Numbered from the stretch's first letter, positions 35,457 through 44,263 are shown. The stretch: 64,000 bases of DNA from JBDNJM01 sp041687755 (GCA_041687755.1 JBDNJM010000203.1:12247-76246), one strand, 5' to 3'. Made by a program: numbers and translations. Notes: generated by a model not told the origin, from the letters alone.

Positions 35457-35839
35457 GGCTCGTGCGGCCCGCCAGGGGCTCTTGAGCCGCGTTGAAGGTC
35501 CCACCGGCCCGCGCGTGACCCTTCCGGGCATCCCCCGGCCGGGGTGCCTCGGAGGCGCGCGCGGTCGGAGTGCAAACCGCCGGCGGGGAGGGCTATTCTA
35601 CGCGCGATCGAACCCTAACGGAACCCTAAAATCGGAGGTGGGAGGCGGGACCCCGTCAGAGGTTCCCGGGGTGAGGCCCGCAGGGTCCTCTGGGAGGCCC
35701 AAAGACCTGAGCAGGAGGGGGGAGGACCTGCCGGGCCGAGAGCCCGGGACCGGGGCGCCAACGGACGGTCGGGGGAGGTTCGGGCGAGCGAACCTGGAGC
35801 TGCGCCCAAGCTCGGCTGCGAGCGCGGGCCCGCCCGGCT
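35457..35839. other. Intergenic region, no gene recognised
   Basis: A 383-bp stretch between the polymerase start and the FAH gene end. It holds a short direct repeat (GGAACCCTAA-like, 35607-35630). The apparent frames here have no family features. If the polymerase really starts at 35531, the gap is 308 bp. Confidence 0.4.
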
Positions 35840-36760
35840 CTAGTCCACCTGCACGACAGGATTCTCCAGGATGCCCAGGCCAGCGATCTCGACCTCCATC
35901 AGGTCCTCGGGTCGCACCCAGACGGGGGGCGTGCGCGCGAAGCCGACGCCGGGCGGGGTCCCGGTCGCGATCAGGTCGCCAGGCTCGAGCGTGACGAAGG
36001 CCGAGAGCTGTGCGATCAGTTCCGGGATGCGGTGGTGCAGCTGATCGGTGTTGGAGTCCTGCAGGGTCTTGCCGTTGAGGCGGAAGCGGATGCGCAGCAC
36101 GTGCGGGTCGCCGAGCTCGTCGGGAGTCACGATCCACGGGCCGGTAGGGCAGAAGGTGTCGCAGGACTTGCCGCGCTGCCACTGCCCGTCGGCGAACTGG
36201 AAGTCGCGCGCGCTGACGTCGTTGACGTTGGTGTAGCCGAGCACGTAGTCCAGCGCTTCAGAGGCGGGGACGCGACAGGCGCGCTTGCCGATGACGACGC
36301 CAAGCTCTGCCTCGTAGTCCAGTTGCTCCGAGCCTGGGGGCACGATCACGTCGGCGCCCGATCCGACGACGCAGCTGCTGAACTTCGAGAAGGCCAGCGG
36401 CCGATCGGGCAGGTCCATCTTGCTCTCGGCGGCGTGGTCCTTGTAGTTCAGGCCGATGCAGATGACCTTGCCGGGGCGCGGCACGGGCGACAGCAGGCGC
36501 ACCTCGCCGACGGGGAGGAGCCCGCCGCTCTCGCGCAGGGCAGCGGCCGCCTCGGAGTCGAGCTGCAGACCTGTGGCGAGCCCTCTCGCGGTGGCGTACG
36601 CCTGGCCGTCCAGGTCGAACCAGTCGTTGCTGGAGGCGTCGAGGCCGGCAGCCTCCAGGCCCGTGGCCGTTGCGAAGTCGAGCACTTGGCTGCCGTCCCC
36701 GATCAGCGCGCCCGCGCGCGGGGAAGCACCGTTGGGGAGTTTGAAGCTGACGATTTTCAC
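35840..36760 (-). CDS. Fumarylacetoacetate hydrolase family protein, candidate 2,4-diketo-3-deoxy-sugar-acid hydrolase
   Basis: The 306-residue protein has the FAH catalytic core. It contains VICIGLNYKDHAAESKMDLP, then KFSSCVVGSGADVIVPPGSE, the metal ligands in LDYEAELGVVIGKR, and YTNVNDVSARDFQFADGQWQ, followed by FCPTGPWIVT and GDLIATGTPPGVGFAR. In non-phosphorylative L-fucose and L-rhamnose breakdown an FAH-family hydrolase splits the 2,4-diketo-3-deoxy acid into pyruvate and lactate. The neighbouring lactonase, dehydratase, dehydrogenase and lactate-oxidation genes support that role. It is the last gene of the operon; its GTG start overlaps the LutC stop (GTGA). Confidence 0.93.
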   Translation of the reverse strand: MKIVSFKLPNGASPRAGALIGDGSQVLDFATATGLEAAGLDASSNDWFDLDGQAYATARGLATGLQLDSEAAAALRESGGLLPVGEVRLLSPVPRPGKVICIGLNYKDHAAESKMDLPDRPLAFSKFSSCVVGSGADVIVPPGSEQLDYEAELGVVIGKRACRVPASEALDYVLGYTNVNDVSARDFQFADGQWQRGKSCDTFCPTGPWIVTPDELGDPHVLRIRFRLNGKTLQDSNTDQLHHRIPELIAQLSAFVTLEPGDLIATGTPPGVGFARTPPVWVRPEDLMEVEIAGLGILENPVVQVD

Positions 36761-37464
36761 TCTTCTAGCTCTTCGATGAGGATGACGTGCAGCTCGCCGG
36801 GTCCGTGGACCCCGATGACGAGCTGCATCTCGATGTCTCCGGTGCGCGATGGCCCGGTGATGAAGCTGACACAGCGTGCGAGCCCCCCTTCGGAGCCCTC
36901 TTCGGAGCCCTCTTCGGAGCCCTCTTCGGAGGACGGGCCGCAGAGGGAGAGGGCCTGGTCGAGGCTGTCGACCACGGCGCGCGCGGGCAGCAGCACCAGG
37001 TGGACCGGCGGGACCAACGACACCAGCCGGTGCCGCTCGGCCGAAGACTCGAGCACTAGGGTGCCCGTCTCGGCGATGGCGTGCTGGGCGGAACTCAGGC
37101 CGGCGTCGCAGGCGAACAGGCGCTTGCGGTCGGTCCAGCCGTCGAAGCGGGTGACGTCCGTCAGGGCTGCGCTCAGGGCCTGGACCAGCGGGTCGTCGGA
37201 GAGCCCCAGCTCCGCGATGCCCAGTTGCCGAGTGAGCTCGCCCAGGATCGTGCGGGCCTCGGCGAGATCGGCGGCCTGCCGGACGTGGCCACCGGCGGCT
37301 TCGAGTTCGGCACGGAAGCGCTCGACCCGCTCAGGCCGGGTGGTGTTCAGCTCGACCCGCACGGTCGGGGGGGCGGGCGACTCGGCGCCTCGGCTGCCGA
37401 GGGCCGAGCGGATCCGCTCCAGGATCACGTTGCGCGCGGCGGTGGAGTCGGGCTCATTTTTCAT
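36757..37464 (-). CDS. lutC: Lactate utilization protein C (LUD domain)
   Basis: The 235-residue LUD-domain protein has LERIRSALGSRGAESP at the N-terminus, then the LUD core LFACDAGLSSAQHAIAETGT and LVLESSAERHRLVSLVPPVH, ending FITGPSRTGDIEMQLVIGVH and GPGELHVILIEE. This is the LutC/LldG subunit of the iron-sulfur L-lactate oxidation complex. Overlaps with lutB upstream (11 bp) and the FAH gene downstream show tight coupling. A 12-bp in-frame repeat (36889-36930) inserts an EEGS-repeat loop between the core and the FITGPSRT motif, which is unusual for the family. Confidence 0.95.
   Translation of the reverse strand: MKNEPDSTAARNVILERIRSALGSRGAESPAPPTVRVELNTTRPERVERFRAELEAAGGHVRQAADLAEARTILGELTRQLGIAELGLSDDPLVQALSAALTDVTRFDGWTDRKRLFACDAGLSSAQHAIAETGTLVLESSAERHRLVSLVPPVHLVLLPARAVVDSLDQALSLCGPSSEEGSEEGSEEGSEGGLARCVSFITGPSRTGDIEMQLVIGVHGPGELHVILIEELEE
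36889..36930 (-). repeat. Tandem 12-bp repeat (3.5 copies) inside lutC
   Basis: The plus-strand unit TTCGGAGCCCTC is repeated perfectly three times plus a half copy, encoding SEEG repeats. Being a multiple of three, it can change copy number without breaking the gene. Confidence 0.75.
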
Positions 37465-38917
37465 GGCCGGATCCTCCGTTCTTCAGTTCGCGGTCCCACA
37501 GTTCCCGGAACGGCGTCCGGGCCGGTGCCGCGAGTTCGCGGGCGGCGGTCCAGTTGCCGAGCGGGCCGACGCGCTTGCGCAGCAGGCGCCCCAGCCCGCC
37601 CTTGCCCGCGGCCATCCGGCCGCCGAATCGAGCCAGGCGCGAGAGGGCCCGGTAGCGCCCCGGTTTCTGCATGGCCCAGGCCCAGGCGCGGAAGGCACCG
37701 CGCTCGCCGCGCCTGCCCGCAGGCACGTTCTGAACCGAACGCGCTCGCAGGTGCAGCAGCAGGCGGGGGATGTCGATCTTCACTGGGCAGACGTCGCGGC
37801 AGGCGCCGCACAGGCTCGAGGCGAAGGGCAACTCGTGGGCGTGTTCGACGTCGACGAGCTGCGGCGTCAGGATCGCGCCGATAGGCCCGGCGTAGACGGA
37901 TCCATAGGCGTGCCCACCGACCTGGCGGAACACGGGGCATACGTTCTGGCAGGCGCCGCAGCGGATGCAGGCCAAGGTCTGGCGCTCCAGGCGATCGCCC
38001 AACATCTTGGTGCGCCCGTTGTCGACGAGCACGACGTGCACTTCCCGGGGGCCCTCGGAATCGTCTGCGCTGTCCGCTGGATCGGGGGCGCCCGTGAGGA
38101 GGGTCTGATAGCTGGTCATCTTCTGGCCGGTGCCCGAGCGCGGCAGCAGGCGCAGAAACACGTCCAGATCCGCGACCCGCGGAAGCAGCTTCTCGATCCC
38201 CATCACGGCGACGTGCACAGCTGGAAGCGAGGTCGACAGACGGATGTTGCCCTCGTTCTCGAGCAGCAGCATCGAGCCGGTCTCGGCAATGGCGAAGTTG
38301 ACGCCGCTGATGCCGAGCGAGCTCCGCGCAAACTGCTCGCGCAGCAACTTGCGAGCGATCTCCGTCAGGCGATTCGGATCCTCCGTGCGCTCGATGTCGA
38401 GCTCGTTCACGAAGATGTCGGCGATGCCGGCCCGCGTGAGGTGGATCGCGGGCACGATGATGTGCGCCGGCGGCTGTCCGGCCAGCTGCAGGATGCGCTC
38501 GCCAAGGTCGGTCTCAAGCGGCGCGTAGCCCAGCTCCTCGAGGGCCCGGTTCAGGCCGATCTCCTCGGTCACCATGCTCTTGCCCTTCACGATCGCGCCC
38601 GGGCCCGCCGACTTCGCCAGCTTGGCGATCACGGCGCAGGCCTCGTCCGCATCGCGGGCCCAGTGGACCTTCACGTTGTCCGCCTCGGCGTTCTCGACAA
38701 AGCGCTCAAGGTAGACGTCCAGGTTGGCCAGGACGTCTTCCTTGATGGCCCGAGCGGACTCGCGGAGCTGTTCCCACTCGGGCACCGCGGCCACCGCCTT
38801 GCCGCGGCGCTCGCCGATCAGGTCCGTCGCGGCGTGCAGGGCCGCGCGTTGGCCGGGTTTGTCCAGATGCTCACGCGCATGGCTGCGGAACCCGTTGGCG
38901 TCGAGGCCGTGGATCAT
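37454..38917 (-). CDS. lutB: Lactate utilization protein B (LUD plus 4Fe-4S ferredoxin domains)
   Basis: The 487-residue protein has an N-terminal LUD domain (GAIVKGKSMVTEEIGLNRAL, GVNFAIAETGSMLLLENEGN, MGIEKLLPRVADLDVFLRLL). Two 4Fe-4S motifs follow, CIRCGACQNVCPVFRQVGGH and CGACRDVCPVKIDIPRLL, with the glycine-rich GSVYAGPIGAILTP between them. A C-terminal LutB-specific region ends near GPLGNWTAAREL and FRELWDRELK. It is the electron-transfer subunit of the LutABC L-lactate dehydrogenase, working in the cytoplasm to convert lactate to pyruvate. Start and stop codons overlap lutA and lutC. Confidence 0.96.
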   Translation of the reverse strand: MIHGLDANGFRSHAREHLDKPGQRAALHAATDLIGERRGKAVAAVPEWEQLRESARAIKEDVLANLDVYLERFVENAEADNVKVHWARDADEACAVIAKLAKSAGPGAIVKGKSMVTEEIGLNRALEELGYAPLETDLGERILQLAGQPPAHIIVPAIHLTRAGIADIFVNELDIERTEDPNRLTEIARKLLREQFARSSLGISGVNFAIAETGSMLLLENEGNIRLSTSLPAVHVAVMGIEKLLPRVADLDVFLRLLPRSGTGQKMTSYQTLLTGAPDPADSADDSEGPREVHVVLVDNGRTKMLGDRLERQTLACIRCGACQNVCPVFRQVGGHAYGSVYAGPIGAILTPQLVDVEHAHELPFASSLCGACRDVCPVKIDIPRLLLHLRARSVQNVPAGRRGERGAFRAWAWAMQKPGRYRALSRLARFGGRMAAGKGGLGRLLRKRVGPLGNWTAARELAAPARTPFRELWDRELKNGGSGHEK

Positions 38918-39720
38918 CGCGAGGACCCGTTCGTGTCTGCGCCGGCCAGCAGTTCGGCGAGGTGCAGCGTCCGGATGGACGAGCCCCGATGCTCGAGCCG
39001 GCCACCGATCTGCATCAGGCAGGAGACGTCGCCCGACACGATCGCGTCGATGCCGCGCTGTTCGAGCCCCTGCAGCTTCTGGTCCAGCATGGCGACCGAG
39101 AGTTCCGGGTACTTGACCGAGAAGGTTCCGCCGAATCCGCAGCAGCTCTCCGAGCTCTCCGATTCGAACAGCTCGAGGCCCTCGACCTGGGCCAGCAGCG
39201 CGCGCGGCTGGCGGCCAAGCCCCAGCTCGCGCAAACCGTGGCAGGCATCGTGCCAGGTTACGCGTCCTTCGAAGCGGGCGTCGAGCAGCGGAGCGCCGAG
39301 GACGTCAACCAAAAAGGCGGAGAGCTCGTAGGTCCGGCCGGCAATTGCCTTCGCCCGCGCATGGGCGGGGTCGTCGGGCTCGAACAGCTCCGGCCAGTGG
39401 GTGAACATCGCGGTGCACGAGCCCGAGGGCAAGACGATCGCGTCGCTGTCCTCGTAGGCGTCGAGCATGGCGCGCACCACGCGCCGGGCGTCCTCTTGCC
39501 ACCCGCTGTTGTAGGCCGGCTGCCCGCAACAGGTCTGACGCGCGTCGAACTCCACGTCGCAGCCCGCGCGCCGCAGGACCTCGACCGCGGCGCGTCCCAC
39601 GTCCGGCCGGAACTGATCGACCAGGCAGGTGACGAACAGGGACACGCGCAGCGGGCGCGCACGAGGCCCGCTGGCGGGCGGCACGGGCTGTGGGTCGTGG
39701 TGCTCGGTGGCTGTACTCAT
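38914..39720 (-). CDS. lutA: Lactate utilization protein A ((Fe-S)-binding protein, CCG domains)
   Basis: The 268-residue protein has two CCG domains. One has VSLFVTCLVDQFRPDVGRAA and RQTCCGQPAYNSGW; the other has VTWHDACHGLRELGLGRQPR and ESCCGFGGTFSVKYPELSVA. The full order is that of LutA/LldE, the substrate-binding subunit of the lactate oxidation complex. The start is the ATG at 39720, which leaves a short acidic and Pro-rich lead before the first CCG domain. It is preceded by a 194-bp gap from the dehydratase gene, the only sizeable gap in the operon besides the 13-bp repeat array, so a separate promoter for the lut-FAH part is possible. Confidence 0.95.
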   Translation of the reverse strand: MSTATEHHDPQPVPPASGPRARPLRVSLFVTCLVDQFRPDVGRAAVEVLRRAGCDVEFDARQTCCGQPAYNSGWQEDARRVVRAMLDAYEDSDAIVLPSGSCTAMFTHWPELFEPDDPAHARAKAIAGRTYELSAFLVDVLGAPLLDARFEGRVTWHDACHGLRELGLGRQPRALLAQVEGLELFESESSESCCGFGGTFSVKYPELSVAMLDQKLQGLEQRGIDAIVSGDVSCLMQIGGRLEHRGSSIRTLHLAELLAGADTNGSSR

Positions 39721-39914
39721 GGGGGCGTCCTGCGCGCACCGAACCGTGGCGGAGGCGAACGCGCCTGCGCCCCTGATGAACTCAGCTGGCACCGGGCCAT
39801 GCCGCGTCCGGGGTGCGCCAGCTTACCGAAGGGGCTGCACCTGTGGGAGGCGTTCCGGTCGGGCGCCGCCCGGCTCCGGGCGTTGTGTTTGGACAGCCAG
39901 GAGCCCTGGACGCT

Positions 39915-41018
39915 TCAGCTCACGCGGAACCGGTCGATGACGTCGCGGCGCAGCTCCAGCCCGACGCCGGGCTCCTGGGGCAGGGGGTAGTAGCCGTCCT
40001 CGACGCGGATCGGCTCCTCCCAGATGTCCAGGATGGACTCGTAGCAGTTCTCCACCATCATCACGCCCGGTGTCGCGGCGGCCAGCTGCACGTGCAGCTT
40101 CTGCTGCACGTTCGTGTGTGGAATCACGGGCAAGTCGTAGGCCGAGGCGAGCGCCGCGACCTCGAGCCATTCATCGATTCCAGCGAGCTTCGTGGCGTCG
40201 GCCTGCACGATGCCTACCGCGCCGGCTTCGATGTAGTCCCTGAAGCTGTACTTGGTGAACAGGGTCTCGCCGACGGCGACAGGGATCGGAATAGCGCGCT
40301 GCAGCTCCGCGTGCGCGCGCACGTTCTCCGGCACCATCGGCTCCTCAAGCCAGAACACGTCGAGCTCGGCGAGCCGGTTGCCCCAGAAGCGGGCGGTGGC
40401 CAGGGACCACGCGCAGTTGACGTCGGTCATGATGCGCACGTCCGGACCGACGGCCTTGCGCACGGCCTCGACCCTGCGAAAGTCTTCCCGGGGGTCCGGG
40501 CGGCCGAGCTTGACCTTGACGGCGTCGAACCCGCGCTCGACGAGTCCCGTGGCGTCTCGAACCAACTCGTCGACGCTCCAGGTCAGCCAGCCGCCGTCGG
40601 TGCTGTAGGCCTTGACGCGCTCGCGGCAGGCGCCGAGGTACTTCCACAGCGGTACGCCGGCCGCCTTGCAGGCGACGTCCCAGAGCGCGAAGTCAACGGC
40701 GGCGAGCGCCACCCGGGCGGCGCCCACGCGGCCCACGAAGTGGTTCGAGAAGAAGCAGTCCTTGATCAGCTGCTTGCGCAGCGTCGTGTCTCCACCGACG
40801 AGCACGGGCGCGTAGTTCTCGTCGAGCATCACCTGGGCGGCGTGCAGGCCGGGTGTGTAGCTCCAGTTCATGCCCTTCCCGACGATGCCCGCGTCGGTCT
40901 CGACGGTGACCTGCATGAACTCGACCGCCGCGACCGTGCTCTGGCTGTCGGTGATGGTGCGCTGCCCGAGCGGAACGCGCAGGAGCTCGGTTTCGACCTT
41001 CGTGATCTTGGGACCCAT
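39915..41018 (-). CDS. Enolase-superfamily dehydratase (mandelate racemase subgroup), candidate sugar-acid dehydratase
   Basis: The 367-residue protein has every expected residue of the mandelate racemase subgroup. KVK (K168, K170) is on strand 2, the metal ligands are D199 (TDVNCAW), E225 (LEEP) and E251 (VGETLF), the catalytic H301 is in VIPHTN, and E323 follows. Members dehydrate aldonates such as L-fuconate, L-rhamnonate, galactonate or galactarate. With the lactonase and FAH hydrolase nearby, a 6-deoxy-aldonate is the best guess, although L-fuconate dehydratases are usually longer. The start is the ATG at 41018; longer frames would translate the 13-bp repeat array. Confidence 0.92.
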   Translation of the reverse strand: MGPKITKVETELLRVPLGQRTITDSQSTVAAVEFMQVTVETDAGIVGKGMNWSYTPGLHAAQVMLDENYAPVLVGGDTTLRKQLIKDCFFSNHFVGRVGAARVALAAVDFALWDVACKAAGVPLWKYLGACRERVKAYSTDGGWLTWSVDELVRDATGLVERGFDAVKVKLGRPDPREDFRRVEAVRKAVGPDVRIMTDVNCAWSLATARFWGNRLAELDVFWLEEPMVPENVRAHAELQRAIPIPVAVGETLFTKYSFRDYIEAGAVGIVQADATKLAGIDEWLEVAALASAYDLPVIPHTNVQQKLHVQLAAATPGVMMVENCYESILDIWEEPIRVEDGYYPLPQEPGVGLELRRDVIDRFRVS

Positions 41019-41076
41019 GAGGAGCGGTGGGGTGCGGGGGGCTGGGAAAGGGGCCGGGAAAGGGGGCCGGAAAGGG

Positions 41077-41141
41077 CCCGGGGGGAAGACCCGGGGGGAA
41101 GACCCGGTGGGAAGACCCGGGGGGAAGACCCGGGGGGAAGA
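41077..41141. repeat. Five tandem copies of a 13-bp purine-rich unit
   Basis: CCCGGGGGGAAGA is repeated five times head to tail (the third copy has one G-to-T change). It is flanked by related G-rich sequence in the gap between the Zn-dehydrogenase and dehydratase genes. The 13-bp length rules out coding use. Possible roles are a binding array or slippage-prone spacer DNA. Confidence 0.9.
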
Positions 41142-41172
41142 CGCAGCCGGGCGGGAAAGAACAGTGGCGAGG

Positions 41173-42363
41173 CTACAGGAGGACCACGCCCTTGATGTAG
41201 TCGGCCGCGCGATGGTCGCCGGAGAACGCGGCGGGCACGGACTCAAGGCCCGCGTAGCGATGGGTGATGAGCGGAGCGGTCTCCACGCGAGCTTGTTCGA
41301 TCAGGGTCAGGGCGCGACGGTAGAGCGCAGGCCTGCCGTCGGTGTCGAAGCCTCCCGAGGCGCCGGTGGTCGTCACGATCACGGGCTCGCGGAACTGCAG
41401 GGCGTTGAACACGTCGAGCCCGGTGCTGCCGTGCCCATAGCCATACATGACGACCGTCGCCTGCTTGCGCACGAGCCAGGGCACGTCTTCGAACACCGAG
41501 CCGGCTCCGCTGGCCTCGATGAGAAGCTCAGCACGACGCCCGGCGGTCGCCTCAAGCACCTGCTCGCGCAGGTCTCCGCCAGCGGGGCCGCCAGTGGGGT
41601 CGAGCGCCGTCGCACCGAACTGCTCGGCCAGGGCGCGCTTGACGGGGTTCGGATCGGTGATCAGCAGCTGGCCCTGGAACCCGAACACCTGGCGCAGGGC
41701 CTGCACAAACAGCAGACCGGCAGGACCCGCTCCGGTGATCACGATCGACTCCACCGGCCGGCCGCCGCGTCGGCCGCCCAAGGCGTAGCGGGTGCGGGCG
41801 CGCCGCACGACCTCCAGGGTGTGCAGCACGCAAGCCAGAGGCTCGCACAGCGCCGCGTTCTCGGCAGCCAGATCGGACCGCAGGCGAACGGTGTTCACGG
41901 CGGGGACGACGAGGGCTTCGGACAGGCCGCCTGGAAGTCCAGTGATGCCGTGCTCGGCGTAGTGCTCACACTGGTGCGAGTCACCGGTTCCGCAGTACTC
42001 GCACAGTTTCGCGCGCGCGGCACTGCGACAGTTCAGCCCCTGGTCGACGACCACGCGGTCCCCGACCTTGACACCTGGGGCGCCGGGCCCAACCGCTTCG
42101 ACGACGCCGGCGATCTCGTGGCCTAGGACTTGGGGCTGGGACTCAAGCGAGACCTCGGCGCCGAGCGCGTCGCGGTGGTAATTCGCCGCGCCTGAGTGGA
42201 TGTGGAAGTCGGTGCCGCACAGGCCCACCGCGGACGGGCGCACCAGGACGTCGCGTGGGCCGGGCTCGGCGGCGGTGATCTGCTGCAGCTCGATCCGGCC
42301 GGGTGCGACCAAACAGGCAGCGCGCAAGGTCTTGGGTAGGGACGGGTCGGTCATTTCAGTCAT
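41173..42363 (-). CDS. Zinc-dependent alcohol dehydrogenase family (MDR) sugar or sugar-acid dehydrogenase
   Basis: The 396-residue medium-chain dehydrogenase has the catalytic zinc site in GLCGTDFHIHSG and GHEIAGVVEAVG, and a structural-zinc Cys cluster (CEYCGTGDSHQC, slightly altered from the standard four-Cys lobe). The nucleotide-binding turn is ITGAGPAGLLFVQAL, and it ends in AADYIKGVVLL. In this operon it may oxidise the starting sugar or the 2-keto-3-deoxy acid at C4; both steps need an NAD(P) dehydrogenase, and the SDR next door can supply the other. The ATG at 42363 overlaps the SDR stop by 8 bp; an in-frame ATG at 42354 is an equally good start. Confidence 0.9.
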   Translation of the reverse strand: MTEMTDPSLPKTLRAACLVAPGRIELQQITAAEPGPRDVLVRPSAVGLCGTDFHIHSGAANYHRDALGAEVSLESQPQVLGHEIAGVVEAVGPGAPGVKVGDRVVVDQGLNCRSAARAKLCEYCGTGDSHQCEHYAEHGITGLPGGLSEALVVPAVNTVRLRSDLAAENAALCEPLACVLHTLEVVRRARTRYALGGRRGGRPVESIVITGAGPAGLLFVQALRQVFGFQGQLLITDPNPVKRALAEQFGATALDPTGGPAGGDLREQVLEATAGRRAELLIEASGAGSVFEDVPWLVRKQATVVMYGYGHGSTGLDVFNALQFREPVIVTTTGASGGFDTDGRPALYRRALTLIEQARVETAPLITHRYAGLESVPAAFSGDHRAADYIKGVVLL

Positions 42364-43336
42364 CGAGGTCTGCGCAGCCGAGGCGGCCTGCGGCGTGCAG
42401 TTCCTGGAACCGCGCGACCGTGGCCCGGACGCCTTCGGCGAGCGGGGTGCGGGGGAGTCCGGGGAGGACGGCGTCGAGGTGCCCGCCGTCCAACGCGGGG
42501 GGGATCGGGATGGGTGGTCCTTCGAGCGAGATCAGGTCGGCCGCCGCGGGGATTTCGCGAGTTAGCAGTTCGAGAACCTTGCGGACCTCGTATGTCTCTC
42601 CGTGCAGGTTGAACACGTGGGCGCCTGCGGGCGCGCGATCGACGGCGCCCAGGAAGGCCTCGGCGCAGTCGCGGGCCCACAGGAAGTCGGTCGAGCCGCC
42701 GAAGCGGATCTTGAACGGCCGGCCGACGACGGCGGCCTTGATCGCGCGCGTCGGGTCGCTGGTCATGCCCTGATCGCGTCCGACGCCGTAGACCGTCAGC
42801 GGGCGCAGGGCGACGCTCGAGAGACCGTTGTCGGTCCAGAACACGCGTGCGTTGCCCTCATTGGCCTGCTTGTAGACGCCGTAGTGCGTGGCGGGATGGC
42901 AGGCCGTCTGCTCGTCGGGCGCGGCACCCGCCGGACCTGAATCGTCCGGGCCGTAGACCGCAGCGGAGCTCGCGTAGGCGACGCGTTCGCACGCCAGCTC
43001 GCTGGCCGCCTGCAGCACGTGCACGGTGCCGAGCACGTTGACGGCCGCGCCGAGGGCCGGTTGGGCGCGGCAGGTGGGCACCTGCAGCCCCGCCAGGTGC
43101 ACGACGTGCTTGGCCTCGCTGGCTTCCAGGGCCGCGCGAACCGCTGCCGCATCGGTCACGTCGCCATTGACGAACTGCACGGCTTGAAGACCCGCTTCGT
43201 CGACCAGGTCGCGCAGGCGGTAGGGATCGCCGCCCGTGTCGAACACAATCGGGCGATCGCCGCGGGCGAGCAGGCGTTCGACGACCCAGGCGCCGATGCA
43301 GCCCAGGGCACCGGTGACGAAGTAAGGGCGGCTCAT
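42356..43336 (-). CDS. NAD(P)-dependent epimerase/dehydratase family (extended SDR) protein
   Basis: The 326-residue extended SDR has VTGALGCIGAWVVERLLARG as its cofactor-binding motif, GDVTD, HLAGLQVPTC, and the active-site pair YASSAAVYG plus YGVYK (Tyr-x-x-x-Lys). The middle contains ALRPLTVYGVGRDQGMTSDP. Proteins of this type can be NDP-sugar epimerases, but in catabolic operons relatives act as sugar dehydrogenases. Its start overlaps the lactonase stop (ATGA) and its end overlaps the Zn-dehydrogenase start, placing it firmly in the operon. Confidence 0.9.
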   Translation of the reverse strand: MSRPYFVTGALGCIGAWVVERLLARGDRPIVFDTGGDPYRLRDLVDEAGLQAVQFVNGDVTDAAAVRAALEASEAKHVVHLAGLQVPTCRAQPALGAAVNVLGTVHVLQAASELACERVAYASSAAVYGPDDSGPAGAAPDEQTACHPATHYGVYKQANEGNARVFWTDNGLSSVALRPLTVYGVGRDQGMTSDPTRAIKAAVVGRPFKIRFGGSTDFLWARDCAEAFLGAVDRAPAGAHVFNLHGETYEVRKVLELLTREIPAAADLISLEGPPIPIPPALDGGHLDAVLPGLPRTPLAEGVRATVARFQELHAAGRLGCADLDD

Positions 43337-44175
43337 GGGGTTCGCGTCTTCAGGTCGTAGAAGCGGGCGGCGTTGGCGCCGAACAGGGCCTCACGCTCTC
43401 CTTCGGAGAGCGTCCCGGCCCAGTTGTGGAGGGTAGCGTGCCAGCGTGCATAGTCGGTGGCCAAGAGGCACACGGGCCAGTCGGAACCGAACATCACGCG
43501 GTCGCAGCCAAAAGCCTCGAGGGCGGTATCCAGGTACGGCGCGAGCTGTTCGGGGGTCCAGCACTCTAGGTCGGCCTCGGTGACCAAGCCGGACAGTTTG
43601 ACGCTGACGTTCTCGCACGCCGCGAGCTGGCGCAGGTGTGCGCCCCAGGGCTCGCGCACGCAGGCGCGCACCTGCGGCTTGCCCAGGTGGTCGAGCACGA
43701 TCCGCTGTTCGGGGAAGCGCTGGGCGAACTCGACGGCCGCCGGGGCCTGGTGCGTGTGGATCAGCAGGTCGTAGGCCAGCCCGCGGCCGCTGAGTTCGGC
43801 GACCCCGTGGCAGAAGTCTTCGCGCAGCAGGAAGCGCGGATCGGGTTCGTCTTGAACCACATGGCGCACGCCGACGAAGCGCGGATTTGCGGTGAGCCGA
43901 TCGAGTGCGCGACCGACGTCTGGGGCGCGCAGATCGCACCAGCCGACGACTCCCGCGATCCAGTCGTGCTCATCCGCCAGGGACAGCAACCAGCTCGTCT
44001 CCTCCGCGTCCTGCCGAGCCTGCACAGCGACGCAGGCATCGACCTGCGCTGCGTCGAGCAGGGGCGCCAAGTCGCTGGTGAGGAAGTCACGCCGCAGCAC
44101 CGACATCCCGTCGTCGATCCACGCGTACGCATCCGGCCGGTAGCGCCAGAAGTGTTGGTGGGCGTCGATGCGCAT
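43333..44175 (-). CDS. Amidohydrolase-2 family lactonase (L-fuconolactonase/L-rhamnono-lactonase type)
   Basis: The 280-residue TIM-barrel protein matches PF04909: it begins MRIDAHQHFWRYRPDAYAWI, then has RRDFLTSDLAPLLDAAQVDA, GVRHVVQDEPDPRFLL, IVLDHLGKPQV and the late MFGSDWPVCLLATDYARW. These phrases are the signature of L-fuconolactonase and related aldonolactonases (COG3618), which open the lactone made by a sugar dehydrogenase. It heads the catabolic operon, starts at the ATG at 44175, and is read divergently from the ABC importer genes across a gap of 88 bp. Confidence 0.92.
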   Translation of the reverse strand: MRIDAHQHFWRYRPDAYAWIDDGMSVLRRDFLTSDLAPLLDAAQVDACVAVQARQDAEETSWLLSLADEHDWIAGVVGWCDLRAPDVGRALDRLTANPRFVGVRHVVQDEPDPRFLLREDFCHGVAELSGRGLAYDLLIHTHQAPAAVEFAQRFPEQRIVLDHLGKPQVRACVREPWGAHLRQLAACENVSVKLSGLVTEADLECWTPEQLAPYLDTALEAFGCDRVMFGSDWPVCLLATDYARWHATLHNWAGTLSEGEREALFGANAARFYDLKTRTP

Positions 44176-44188
44176 GGGGGCAGAGAGT

Positions 44189-44194
44189 ACACTA
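44189..44194 (-). promoter_or_regulatory. Candidate -10 hexamer TAGTGT for the catabolic operon
   Basis: On the minus strand TAGTGT ends 13 nt before the lactonase ATG. It overlaps the plus-strand TAGGCT, giving a compact divergent promoter pair that one regulator could control. Confidence 0.35.
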
Positions 44195-44198
44195 GGCT
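44193..44198 (+). promoter_or_regulatory. Candidate -10 hexamer TAGGCT for the ABC importer operon
   Basis: TAGGCT on the plus strand lies about 65 nt before the substrate-binding-protein ATG at 44264. It overlaps the opposite-strand TAGTGT by two bases. Confidence 0.35.
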
Positions 44199-44263
44199 CA
44201 AGCGCTCTGGATTCCTTGGCGCGGCGTCCCCCGATCCTCGAGGCCCTCCGGTCCCCCTCTCCA

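Noticed and set aside
35598..36182. A 194-residue frame on the minus strand upstream of the FAH gene end.
   Set aside because: It overlaps the FAH gene out of frame and has shadow-type composition.
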